This document shows positions 1 to 13,600 of a stretch of 64,000 nucleotides of DNA, one piece after another. The position numbers were made by a program, and so were the translations under genes. Below the pieces are notes generated by a model, which was given only the letters and a program-made list of their open reading frames with translations, did not search any database and had not been told where the DNA came from. Within the stretch, counting starts at the first letter, position 1. Each line of letters begins with the position of its first letter. Location of the stretch: contig CASBPS010000114.1 of NCBI GenBank assembly GCA_949126835.1, forward strand, positions 275,001 through 339,000, in the 5' to 3' direction. This stretch comes from Anisus vortex. Lineage: Eukaryota; Mollusca; Gastropoda; Planorbidae.

Positions 1-88
1 ATATATTATGATAATAGTTTATGCCATGTAACGTCATGACGTCATAATACTAACGATAAAAGTTTATTTTCATAACCTTTTTTCACAG

Positions 89-259
89 AAAACTTGGCTC
101 ATTTATTCATCTCAAAAGTTTCACCACCAGAAGCCAGGCCATTGTTGACTGCCTCTGTTAATGATGAATGTAAAAAAAACGAATCGCTTTCATCTATTCA
201 CATCACATGGACAATGTCACTGCCTTTTTCTTGGATGAGATTTAGAGTTAAAAATACAA
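89..259 (+). CDS. Gene 1 exon: first half of F5/8C-like module 1
   Basis: The acceptor is tttttcacag ending at 88 and the donor is GTAGGT at 260. The open frame begins after two bases and reads NLAH..., with HITWTM and WMRFRVKN near the end, as in the beta-strand core of galactose-binding-like domains. A single Cys is visible. The phase matches the signal-peptide exon of gene 2 (which ends with G, giving Glu here). The module is more diverged than module 2. Confidence 0.65.
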
Positions 260-3200
260 GTAGGTAGAGATGTTACAGGCAATGTGTTAAATCCGTCGTT
301 CTATAGAGTGCCTGGGGAATGTATATAGTTCCTGATGGTGTTAGGCAACGTATGAAATGATTTGCCACTTCATACATTGCCTAGGCATTCTATAAAATGC
401 CGAGTTGCAGTGCCGCAAAGTATGTAATGCCTATTCTTGATGATGGAAGCCAAAGCAGTGGTGAAGCCATGGTTATCGAAGTGCCTTCCATTTCCGTGGT
501 TACCGAAGACCCTTCTTCTTCCACTACCTGCTGCGTCTGCTTAAAACAAACCATCGGTGTTCATACATGTCGAAAGTGTAGCTGAAATGTTCATGCCACT
601 TGTGGGCGTTCCCCTAAAGACGATGACGAAAACGAAGTAGAAGGTTATGGGGTTAGCATTTTGTGCACAGTTTGCTTCAATATTGAGAAAGGTATAAAAA
701 AAATGGAATCGAAATCGAACCTCGAAGTGCAGGCCAAAAGAATGAAAAGAAGTTCTGATAAAAAAAAATTCCTCCTGCGTCCTTGGGAGCTGTGGCGTTT
801 TGGAGAAGATTAACGTCACACGCAACTAAGAAAAGGTTTTAAATGTAATCCGCTCTTATAAGATACTATAATCATATCATCTGTACGTACAAACCACTGA
901 CACTATGTGCCACTATTGAATGTCTGATTGGAGTAAGATTGTGTCTTTCCTTTCTCTCTCTTACATTTTACACTTAATGCATTGAACATTGTATCGAATT
1001 TTATTTACATATATGTATATGTTCTGCATGCTTATGTATATTACTTATTGCTATATGACTAGCTATTGATATTATTTCCCATTTATGTATATATAAATGT
1101 TGTGGCACATGTGTGTCCCCCCCCCCAACCCCAATCCTATCGGAAAACAAGTCAAGGTCATGTGGCGCAATCATCACGGAACCCACCTACTTGACCTTCA
1201 CCCCCCCTCCCCGTACCTCGACCAACGAGATATAACATGTACTTGAAAATAGACATCTGAGATGGCCAGGTGGTCGAGTTAACCGCTGTAAGCCGTATAA
1301 CGTAATGAGCCGACCGTGAAGAAAGCAAATTCTGACCACGGGAAAGAGCTTTAGATGTCGTCCACCACCGCCACCCCTTATGGTCAGAGGCGTGAGATAA
1401 CCCCGCCCTCTCCCGTGCTTTCCTTACTCCTGTCAATCAGACTAAGAAAACGTGTACATTTCCCCCTACCACTCCCATTTTGCACCACGTGACTATTCAT
1501 GCTTTTAGTTACAAATTTAACTTTTAGTTTTAGTTTACGGACAGTCTGGCTTAAGGAGTCTCGAGGGTTGGATGCCCCGAGCTCCAACAGCACCACGCGG
1601 TGCTACAGTCTGTTGTAGAGTCCTTTTTAGGACTATCTACTACATATAGTTTAAGCCTATGATTAAATGTACACTCTTTATCACTTGTATTTGGATTGTA
1701 TGAATTATGTGCTCACGTCATTAATGATTGAATACGGACTTACACGTGAATAAAATATTCGTTGTTACAATACGCCTTGCTTATCGATTGATAGAATACC
1801 TGTTTGTGTGACGTCCAGTGACAGTGTCAATTAGTCAACAGTTTAACTCAACCTACGTATTAACGAGCCAAAACGAAACCTGGATATAAATTTGTCTTAG
1901 AATCACCTAGGAATCATCTGCACTTCGGGACCACATACCACCTAGAACACCTGCCTAAATCACCCCTCCCCATCACCCTGTGTACCTGCTGAGTTATCCA
2001 CTAAGTCGGCACTGATAGCCTATACGCTAATTGCAGGCTCGGTGACAGCATCTTAGACCAGCACGCCACAGGAGCCACTGTGTGCGTTCCAATTCCCTAT
2101 GTTGACAAAGGGCGGGGAGACTCGAGAAATCTGTTGGCAGTTGTTATGAGCATGACAGAAGATGTCATTAACCGCCTTGGAACTGCACAAGGAAACTTGA
2201 AGCAACTCTATGCCAGATCAGAATTCACCATATGTCCAATAGATTTAATGAAAGCGGAAGACGTTCCTGACCATGAAATACCTCTCCGATCTGCTGCTTC
2301 TTCTCAGTCCACAGGAAGCGGCCAAGGATTCGTCAGGTGTATGTACGAGACGAAATGCCAAACTATGAAGTGTCTTTGTGTGAAAAAGAAAATTAAGTGC
2401 AATTCAGAATGTCATTCAAGTCTTCCCTGCTGCAACAAGTAGCGCATTCCAGTTGTGTTCTGCATGTTTTCACCGGAAACAACATCATATCCTTATTATT
2501 TATCAATTCTTCACAAATTCGTGAAATGTGAATATGTAAGACCAAAGTGCCAAAATATCATGTGTTTTTTTTGTGTGAAAGAAGAAAATAAGTACAGTAC
2601 AATTCTAAGTGTCATTGCATTCTTACTTGCTGTATCAAATACTTAAATCTCAGCTCTTCTGTCGTTGTTTTTTCCGGTATGAACATCATATGCTTTCTTT
2701 CGTATTCCTTCCACTTTAAAATACGTAATTATCAATAAAGGCTTTTGTTGTGCTCTTCTGACACTTTGCCTAAACGATAGGTTCTCAACCTTTTTCGGCT
2801 CACCGCCCCCCCCCCCAATTTAATTTTAATTAAACATAAATATAATTAATTCTAAAACAAATTTATTTGTATTATTAATTTAGAAAAATAAGAGTCTTAT
2901 TTAATAGCACTATATTATGTAATTTCTGTAATTATGAATGTTTAAAATACCAACTCCTTAAATGGACAAAACAATTAATGCAGGAAATTTTTATTTTACA
3001 ACTGTTTAACGTAAATTATTTTAATCCTCTAATAATTAAATCTTGTAATGAATACCATAAAGTTGAATGCATATAAAGAAATAATAATAATCAGTATTAT
3101 ATTACAAAACATAACTTGTTCGACATCACAATTGAATCAAATGTGGAAACATTTGTTATTTAAAGGGAGATAATTAACCCGTCTCATTTGAGCTATTTCT

Positions 3201-5806
3201 GTATTTTGTTTCTTTTATAAAAAAAAGAAATGGCTTACATTTATAACTTTTAAATGATCAAACCGTAAAACGTATTTGAAAATTATATAAGTATTATATG
3301 ACTAAATAATTTATATGTATATTTCGAAGCACTATAATAACTACCCAGTTTGTATGATTACTACGCATTCATACCGCTTAACGATAATATTTCCATGTCT
3401 CTCCCAAAATTAAAACACATCAAAGGACATCTCGGTAAAACTGAGATATAAATATCAATAATATTAGAAGATGTTAGGGCGACAGTGATCGGTCAGCAGG
3501 GCCGACAGTCTGGTGAACCGACCATAAGACCAGCCGGCCGCACACCATATTTGCCAAATACTGACCCCTACTTCATCGAAAAGTCATTGCGATTCCCATT
3601 TGTTATTAGGTTAATAATATGTATGCCTATCTTTTGGGGATATCATTATATTTAGCAGCACTTGCGTTTACATCATATTACTTGCAAATACTAATCGACT
3701 CAAATAGCTGAGGTGTTCAAATTATATCGGGTACGTTTGTACCGTTATCGCCCCCAATCGCCCCCGGGAATGTCAGCGCCCCCCTAAAGCCTCTGATCGC
3801 CCCCCGGGGGGCGATAACGCCCCCGTTGAGAACTTATGGCCTAAACGATACTTGTCATTCTATATAATGCCTAGGAATTGTATAGAATGCCTAGGAAAAG
3901 TATGAATTTTTTTTTTGTTTTTTTTTTACAAAAACTGATATTTCATACTTTGCCTAAAATCATCAGGCATTCTATACATTTCCTAGGCATTCTATAGAAT
4001 AGAATTTTACACTTTGACTGTAATAGAGACACAAAGTGTTACTAGCTAATTCATACAAGTGATATTAATTTTAAGAGCTTTTTTGTTTGAAGAATTGTAT
4101 GTTACATGCAAGAACCGTACTATAGATGATTGCATTGAATATAAAGTGGCCCAATATTGCCATCGGCGCCTTTTTAACAACGAAATGCCGTCCTATCTCA
4201 AGGAACTAGCTAAACCATAATATGTCCCACAAAGAGCACTTTGTTCTGCCGACTCCTCGCTTCTGGAAGAGCCCCTTGTCTTTCTGACAACCGTTGGTCT
4301 TAGAGCCTTCTCAATATCCGGTCCAAATGTGTGGAATCAACTTCCCATTCAACTTTGGTGACCAAGCTCTACTGTTACTTTCCAAAATAACTTTAAAAAT
4401 CATTATTACAATATTTACCTTTGATAACATGCTTTATATCATTACTGACTTACTTATATGTTAGGACGGTTACTGCTTCATTTATTTGATTTGTCTAATG
4501 TTTGTAAAGTTTTATCAATCAAAATCATCAATTAGTTATATTCTTAGCCTAGAGATTATATCCGTGTTATTTGTTGTATGATAAATGCGCTCTGAGCTTA
4601 CATTATGTCTATTAGTATCGCTATTCAAATATTATGATTATTTACCAAGTTAAATGAATATAATGTAATGATATTTTTAATGCTTTTTTTATTTCATTAG
4701 TGGTAGATCAACTCGATGTTAGCTTCTTGGATGAAAATATGACAACGATTCCATGTCTACATAAAACGTTGCTACAAGTTGATAAACAAACGTTTGACCT
4801 TCGTTGTGATTTCTACACGTCAATGAAAGACATGTTTATTAAAGGAGACATTGTGAAGTCTATGTGCTATATAAGAATAAATGGAGGTAGGAAAAATAAT
4901 TTCCTTCATAGAGTCATATTTTGTCCTTTAAAATAATTCGTCTTCTTCTTCTTCTATCTTATAACCCGAGCGAGGGTCGTTGGGGCACTATTTTTTTGAC
5001 AGTTGGATAATTTTACGCCATTTGTCTCGGTCCAGCGCCGCCCTCTGGGAGTCTGCAAGAGACAAGCCGGTCCACTCCTAGATGTCATCATCCCATCGTC
5101 TCTTCTGCCTGCCTCTCTTTCTTCCACCTCGCACTGTGCCCTGCAGGATGGTTTTCGCCAGGCCTTCGAATCTTGCCACATGCCCATACCATCGGAGTTT
5201 TCTGGATTTAATGGCACTGAGTAGATCCTCATGAGGGCCGTTGAAGTAGGTGATTCGTTTGCGGACAGCCTCATTTGTAACTCGATCTTTGTAGGAGATG
5301 TTTAAAATTGTACGTAGGCATCTCATTTCCAGGGCTCTGATTCTTTTCTTGGGATCTGCTGTAAGAGTCCATGTTTCACAGCCGTACATAAAAACATAAA
5401 AAAAAATAATAAAATACATAAAATAATTGTAAAATAATTGTATGCTGCAAATACTATTTTGCCTTACATATTACAGAATATTACATATCACGTATATAAA
5501 CATTTAACTATATATATATAAATATAATTTGGATGGACACAGAAAGAAGTACCTGGGAGTGCGCAAGTTTGAGTCAGTGGCGCCATCTACGGAACAGTCT
5601 ACCTCTACCTCAGACACTGAGAGAACTGAGAGAATCTGGGAAAAGCGAATCTTTTAAAAAGAACTTACAGACTTTTCTCTTTGGCTAGTACATCCGCCAG
5701 TGCAAATCACACCAAGAGCGCACTGAGCATGCTAATTTAATAGCATGGATAGAAGCGCTATAAGAAATGCCCAGTCTTATCTTCTTATATATATATATAT
5801 ATATAC

Positions 5807-5841
<35 letters not shown>

Positions 5842-6498
5842 CCCAAGTCAAAAGGTCGTACCTCAAAACTGATATTTTTAAAATCGCTATTAAAGGGTCA
5901 AAATGCAATGAAATAGTTAAAACTTGGACTTAGTTCACACCAAACATGGACAACGAGATATCATGAGATAGCATTTTGACCTAGGTTGATAAAAAAATGA
6001 CACAAAGCGCATTTTAGATGAAAATATTAGTTTTTTTTTGCCGGTGACTCTTAAGTGACTAATTACATGCATTTTTTCTAGAATAGGATTCTAGGACTAG
6101 AATAACCTAGGAGTATCTCAAACTCATTTAGTGAATACAAGAAGCCCTTCAATAACTATTTGCCACAAAGTTTGCTCAAATTGATGCAGGGATAATTTTT
6201 TTACAAGTGTTTAAAAGAAACAGTGTTGCTTAGGACAGTTTGTTGTCATTTCAAGTGAGTGGAGTTTATGCTCCTAAACCCCCTCTTTTGCTACTCGTAT
6301 GCTTGTAATACTCTTGAATATCATAAATATAGGCTATATTTAGGCCTTTTTCGTCACTGTGTCTTTTCCAGTGTATAACTTATCTCCCCACTATTCAAAT
6401 CATGTGTAGGAAGATTCTGACAACACTTAAGTGAATTTTTACACCTCTCTGTGAATATGAAATATTTTCCCTTGAAAGAGCACCTTTTGACTTGGGCT

Positions 6499-6534
<36 letters not shown>

Positions 6535-9500
6535 AGACTGTTTTTGTGTGTTCAACCAATCATATTAGTTATTTTAAGGGCAGGGTACCTTATTGTCTCA
6601 TATTGTACTTTTGCGATATCACTTTGGACATGTGTCATCGCTAGGCAGGTGGTTAACGTATCGGACTGCCATGCGGGCGACCAGGGTTCGAATCTCCAGT
6701 TAGTCTATAACTTTTTTTTGTCACTCCAGTCCTGCCTTCACCAGGATTCGAACCCAGATCATTTGGTTCGCTAACCGTGATCGCTGCCACCGTGACCCAC
6801 AATCCACATTATGGTGATTTGTATCTATCAACAATCCACAATCCACATTATGGTGATTTGTATTTATCCATAATCCATAATCCACATTATGGTGATTTGT
6901 ATTTATCCATAATCCACAATCCACATTATGGTGATTTGTATCTATCCATAATCCACATTATGGTGATTTGTATCTATCCACAATCCACAATCCACATTAT
7001 GGTGATTTGTATTTATCCACAATCCACATTATGGTGATTTGTATTTATCCACAATCCACAATCCACATTATGGTGATTTGTATCTATCCACAATCCACAA
7101 TCCACATTATGGTGATTTGTATTTATCCACAATCCACATTATGGTGATTTGTATTTATCCACAATCCACATTATGGTGATTTGTATTTATCCACAATCCA
7201 CATTATGGTGATTTGTATTTATCCACAATCCACATTATGGTGATTTGTATTTATCCACAATCCACATTATGGTGATTTGTATTTATCCACAATCCACATT
7301 ATGGTGATTTGTATTTATCCACAATCCACATTATGGTGATTTGTATTTATCCACAATCCACAATCCACATTATGGTGATTTGTATCTATCCACAATCCAC
7401 AATCCACATTATGGTGATTTGTATCTATCCACAATCCACAATCCACATTATGGTGATTTGTATCTATCCATAATCCACATTATGGTGATTTGTATCTATC
7501 CACAATCCACAATCCACATTATGGTGATTTGTATCTATCCATAATCCACATTATGGTGATTTGTATTTATCCACAATCCACAATCCACATTATGGTGATT
7601 TGTATCTATCCACAATCCACAATCCACATTATGGTGATTTGTATCTATCCATAATCCACATTATGGTGATTTGTATCTATCCACAATCCACAATCCACAT
7701 TATGGTGATTTGTATCTATCCATAATCCACATTATGGTGATTTGTATCTATCCACAATCCACAATCCACATTATGGTGATTTGTATTTATCCACAATCCA
7801 CATTATGGTGATTTGTATTTATCCACAATCCACAATCCACATTATGGTGATTTGTATCTATCCACAATCCACAATCCACATTATGGTGATTTGTATTTAT
7901 CCACAATCCACATTATGGTGATTTGTATTTATCCACAATCCACATTATGGTGATTTGTATTTATCCACAATCCACATTATGGTGATTTGTATTTATCCAC
8001 AATCCACATTATGGTGATTTGTATTTATCCACAATCCACATTATGGTGATTTGTATTTATCCACAATCCACATTATGGTGATTTGTATTTATCCACAATC
8101 CACATTATGGTGATTTGTATTTATCCACAATCCACAATCCACATTATGGTGATTTGTATCTATCCACAATCCACAATCCACATTATGGTGATTTGTATCT
8201 ATCCACAATCCACAATCCACATTATGGTGATTTGTATTTATCCACAATCCACAATCCACATTATGGTGATTTGTATTTATCCACAATCCACAATCCACAT
8301 TATGGTGATTTGTATTTATCCACAATCCACAATCCACATTATGGTGATTTGTATTTATCCACAATCCACAATCCACATTATGGTGATTTGTATTTATCCA
8401 CAATCCACAATCCACATTATGGTGATTTGTATCTATCCACAATCCACAATCCACATTATGGTGATTTGTATCTATCCACAATCCACAATCCACATTATGG
8501 TGATTTGTATTTATCCACAATCCACAATCCACATTATGGTGATTTGTATTTATCCACAATCCACAATCCACATTATGGTGATTTGTATTTATCCACAATC
8601 CACAATCCACATTATGGTGATTTGTATTTATCCACAATCCACAATCCACATTATGGTGATTTGTATTTATCCACAATCCACATTATGGTGATTTGTATCT
8701 ATCCACAATCCACAATCCACATTATGGTGATTTGTATCTATCCACAATCCACAATCCACATTATGGTGATTTGTATTTATCCACAATCCACAATCCACAT
8801 TATGGTGATTTGTATTTATCCACAATCCACAATCCACATTATGGTGATTTGTATTTATCCACAATCCACAATCCACATTATGGTGATTTGTATTTATCCA
8901 CAATCCACAATCCACATTATGGTGATTTGTATTTATCCACAATCCACAATCCACATTATGGTGATTTGTATTGATCCACAATCCACAATCCACATTATGG
9001 TGATTTGTATTTATCCACAATCCACAATCCACATTATGGTGATTTGTATTTATCCACAATCCACAATCCACATTATGGTGATTTGTATTTATCCACAATC
9101 CACAATCCACATTATGGTGATTTGTATTTATCCACAATCCACAATCCACATTATGGTGATTTGTATTTATCCACAATCCACAATCCACATTATGGTGATT
9201 TGTATTTATCCACAATCCACAATCCACATTATGGTGATTTGTATTTATCCACAATCCACAATCCACATTATGGTGATTTGTATTTATCCACAATCTACAT
9301 TATGGTGATTTGTATTTATCCACAATCCACAATCCACATTATGGTGATTTGTATTTATCCACAATCCACAATCCACATTATGGTGATTTGTATTTATCCA
9401 CAATCCACAATCCACATTATGGTGATTTGTATTTATCCACAATCCACAATCCACATTATGGTGATTTGTATTTATACACAATCCACAATCCACATTATGG

Positions 9501-10600
9501 TGATTTGTATTTATCCGCAATCCACAATCCACATTATGGTGATTTGTATTTATCCGCAATCCACAATCCACATTATGGTGATTTGTATTTATCCACAATC
9601 CACAATCCACATTATGGTGATTTGTATTTATCCACAATCCACAATCCACATTATGGTGATTTGTATGTATCCACAATCCACAATCCACATTATGGTGATT
9701 TGTATTTATCCACAATCCACAATCCACATTATGGTGATTTGTATTTATCCGCAATCCACAATCCACATTATGGTGATTTGTATTTATCCGCAATCCACAA
9801 TCCACATTATGGTGATTTGTATTTATCCGCAATCCACAATCCACATTATGGTGATTTTTATCTATCCACAATCCTGAATCCACATTATGGTGATTTGTAT
9901 CTATCCACAATCCACAATCCACATTATGGTGATTTGTATCTATCCACAATCCACAATCCGCATTATGGTGATTTGTATATATCCACAATCCACAATCTAC
10001 ATAATGGTGATTTGTATGTATCCACAATCCACATTATGGTGATTTGTATGTATCCACAATCCACATTATGGTTATTTGTATTTATCCACAATCCACATTA
10101 TGGTGATTTGTATCTATCCACAATCCACAATATGGTGATTTGTATCTATGTAATTATTTAAACAATATTTTCTGTCTCATTTTGCATCACACTTAACACA
10201 TGACACACTTTTCTCAAATGTGTAAAGGTCGAAACATCGCTCTACGCCAAAAGGCTACTCAGTCATCCCAATATAAAAACTATGAGGCAAAATATGCAGT
10301 TGATGGTTTAGTGGAAACCACATGTAAGCGTCATTATTGCAGTCAAACAAGTTATTATGACCATACCCCAAGCTGGACCGTTACATTTGACCAACCTTAC
10401 ACCATTAAAAGATTCGTCATACATTACTCAAGTAAGTAAGGGTTAGTCATATTTATAACTAATTCTTATAATAAAACTTAATCACTTAATCACAGATTAA
10501 AACTTTTGGATGGGTATAGAAGCTAATATTAATATATATTACTACGAAAACACATATTAGTGTGATGACGATATAATAAAAAACAAACAAAGGGCTTTTA

Positions 10601-10656
<56 letters not shown>

Positions 10657-13600
10657 TCATCAACATATATAATTACCTTGAGTTTGTCTGTGTGTTTATT
10701 TATTCAGATGTTTGTTCGCTATAGGCTCCTAAGCCTTTATAAATTAAATGTATAAATTGGAAACGTTCTCCAAAAGATACTTTTAATTTATTAACAATAT
10801 TGCTTAATTCGTTTATTTTTTTGTGTGTAAACTTAGACCTATTACTAATCACCGTAAGATAAGGTTCTAAACTGATACCCCTTCAACGTTCATTTACATT
10901 TACCCAATAATTCCCCATGCATAAAGTTGTTTACTTATCACCGCTCACGGGATTCATTAGTTTCACCTTCAGAGGGTGTATGTGTGTGTGTGTGTGTGTG
11001 TGAGAGGGGGGGGGGTAAACTTCGGCGTTGCGAAAAATTCTTTGGTTTGTTTATATTAGTATTACTTCCGGTTTCTAGGTTTTCGATAAAAAAAAGAACA
11101 AAAACTAAATACCGAAAGATACTTTCTCACTGCAGTTTTTATTGCAATTTTTTTTCTTCTGTATTAACAAAACACATTGTAGTCATTCGTTACTCCTTCA
11201 TTTTGACGGGAATAACCACTAGTATATATATAATTATATATATTTCGCTATAGGCTGTTTGGCCGTTTGATCGATGGGCATAAAAGTTAAATGTATAAAT
11301 TGCATACGTCCTCCAAAGAAAATTTTAATTTTATTTCAATTATAATCATGAATGTGTTAAACTTAAAAATCCAAAGTAGTATACCATACTATGCAAATAA
11401 ATTAAATATAACCTTACTTAACAAATGACCATTTCTGTTTAAACACTAAGTTGAACGCGATATATACTTTCTTAGATTATATCGGGTTTACCAATTATGA
11501 TGTTGTTTTTTAATGTGGGGAGACCTTTTTTAAAAGTTACGCACCTAAATTTGGCTTGGAGAGTTTGAATGGTATGCTTAAAAAAAATACTAGCGTATGA
11601 CGTAATGTCAATCAAAATCATTTCTTTTTTTCATTATAGATGTTTGCGTTATACTTTAAAAAAAATTAACCAAATATTTAAATTATTTAATGGATTCACG
11701 TCGCTATTGGGAACATTCTTTAATAGTCTACTTTATACACTCTATAAATTAAATGATACGAATTATAAAGGGTCAGTTATAAATGCTTACTTTTAAATAC
11801 CAGAAGCTTGACAGCAACAATTTTTATGCATTTGCCAGGGTCAGGGCAACGTGACACAATATAAAATAATAAAAACTAAATACCGAAATAAACATTTGCA
11901 CTTTAGTTTTTATTGTACTGAAATATTATTTTATACTTTTTCGAATTATTTTATTTTTTATTGTTTGGTATATGTGTTTGATTTTTCCTTTTAGATAGTA
12001 TATTATTGTTTATTTAATATTATTATTAGCAGTCAAGGGGACGTCCATTAATTACGTCAACAATTTTTAGGCGATTTTTACCTCCCCCCTCCCCCTGTCA
12101 ACAACTGTCAAATGCTTTGTAAACATTAATTATAGTTAATGCCTATTGTTGTTTTTAGTTATATTGCCAATCCCAGCTATCGCTTACGTGTCGTATATAT
12201 CGAACGCCAGTCTCTGGCATCTAATTTAGATGTACTGAACGGCAAAAAACTGGGTTTCTGAACGTTCTCTGCAGACAGTTTGTTGGGTTATGTATTTGTG
12301 TTCCTTTGATATTCCAGTCACCTAGTCTCGCTAGACAGCGAAGGCGATGTTTTCTACAATTGGTCGGTCACTTTGCCTTACTAACAATTGCATTAGTTTC
12401 CACCCATACATAGTCATAGATCTTCATACAAGAAAAACACACAAAAAACATGTCAAATGTAGCTTCCATAATTAATAGATTGTAATAACATAATACCATG
12501 TTTTTACATGTTTAAGTAGCACAGGACAAATGTAAAATTTTTCTTGACGTCTTCCCCTCCCCAATGTCAACAATTGTCAAACTTTTTCAGACCCCCCCTT
12601 CCCCGTTTTTTGTTGACGTAATTAATGGACGTCCCCCTAGTCAACACAACTGTTCGCTAATGTTTAATACCAGAAACTTGAAAGCAACTAGTCTTATGCA
12701 TATGCCAGGGTCAGGGCGACCAGAAAAAGAACAAAAACTAAATACCGAAAGAAACGTTCTCACTCCAGTTTTTATTGTAATATTTATTTTTTCTTTCTAG
12801 CTTAACAAAACATATTGTATTAATACGTTTCTTCGTCATTTTGACGGGCATAACTACTAGTATTTTTATAGTCCTTCAGTTTACACACCAAACTCTCAAC
12901 CTAATGATGTCCATTTTCCGACCTGCCATTGAATAAATCTTCATCTACTGTGAAGAAACTAAAAAGACATGCATTTTTGTTTTTCAGTTTCCAATTTACC
13001 ATTATTTCGTCTTGATGTCTACAACAAAGAAGGAACTAATATATTCACCCATCAAGATCGAAGTAAAAGGAATCATATAGTCTACACTGTATTATGTACT
13101 AAAGTTGAAAGTATTTATAAAGTCACAATTAGTCAAAAACACAAGTTTTTTTTGTTTGGTGATGTACCTCACTTGGCCATCAGTGAGTTTGAAGCTTATG
13201 GAGGTATAAATCTTACTATATTAGAAATACAAATTAAGGCTGATAGACATATAAAAGCTAATTACATTTCATATAATTGAAATTGTTTTTAATAGACATT
13301 TATTGATTTCTAACAGGCTCTTTTAGGATAGATGAAAGCATTAATAATTATATAGATGTCTTACATGTTTGAATTTACCTGTTGTACAGAATGTGTTGAT
13401 GGTACCTGGGGACTAGAATGTAACAACACGTGCGATAGTTCATGTACATATTCTTGTAATAAAGACGATGGTACTTGTAATACTGTTTGTATTCCATACA
13501 CAAATCCACCTAAATGTTCAATCGGTAAGTCAAATTGCGAAATAAAAATGAGAGGAACAATTAAGAGAGCTGCTGTGTTTGTATGTGTATATAGCTGGAT

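Larger units (their letters stand above)
299..3999 (+). mobile_element. Ginger/KRBA2-like DNA transposon remnant in gene 1 intron 1
   Basis: It is bounded by ~60-bp inverted repeats: 299-358 (TTCTATAGAGTGCC...) and the reverse complement of 3940-3999 (TTCTATAGAATGCC...). Both contain a shared ...TTAGGCAA.GTATGAAAT block. Short motifs such as TGCCTAGGCATTCTATA recur just inside both ends. Coding remnants match the C-terminal part of KRBA2/Ginger-type integrase transposases (zinc finger, VDKGRGD block, Cys-rich tail). The integrase core is absent, so this is an internally deleted copy. It was later split by an insertion at about 812-2050 and a hAT-like element at 2780-3838. No clear target duplication was found outside the ends. 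Confidence 0.72.

Noticed and set aside
1001..1596. Overlapping minus-strand open frames of 61-92 codons
   Set aside because: They fall in a C-rich insertion, have no recognisable domain and overlap one another in different frames.
8083..10161. Long open frames on both strands (up to 397 codons) with repeats such as STIHNPHYGDLYL
   Set aside because: They arise because 39-bp satellite units are divisible by three. There is no start context, no splice partner and no conservation beyond the DNA repeat.
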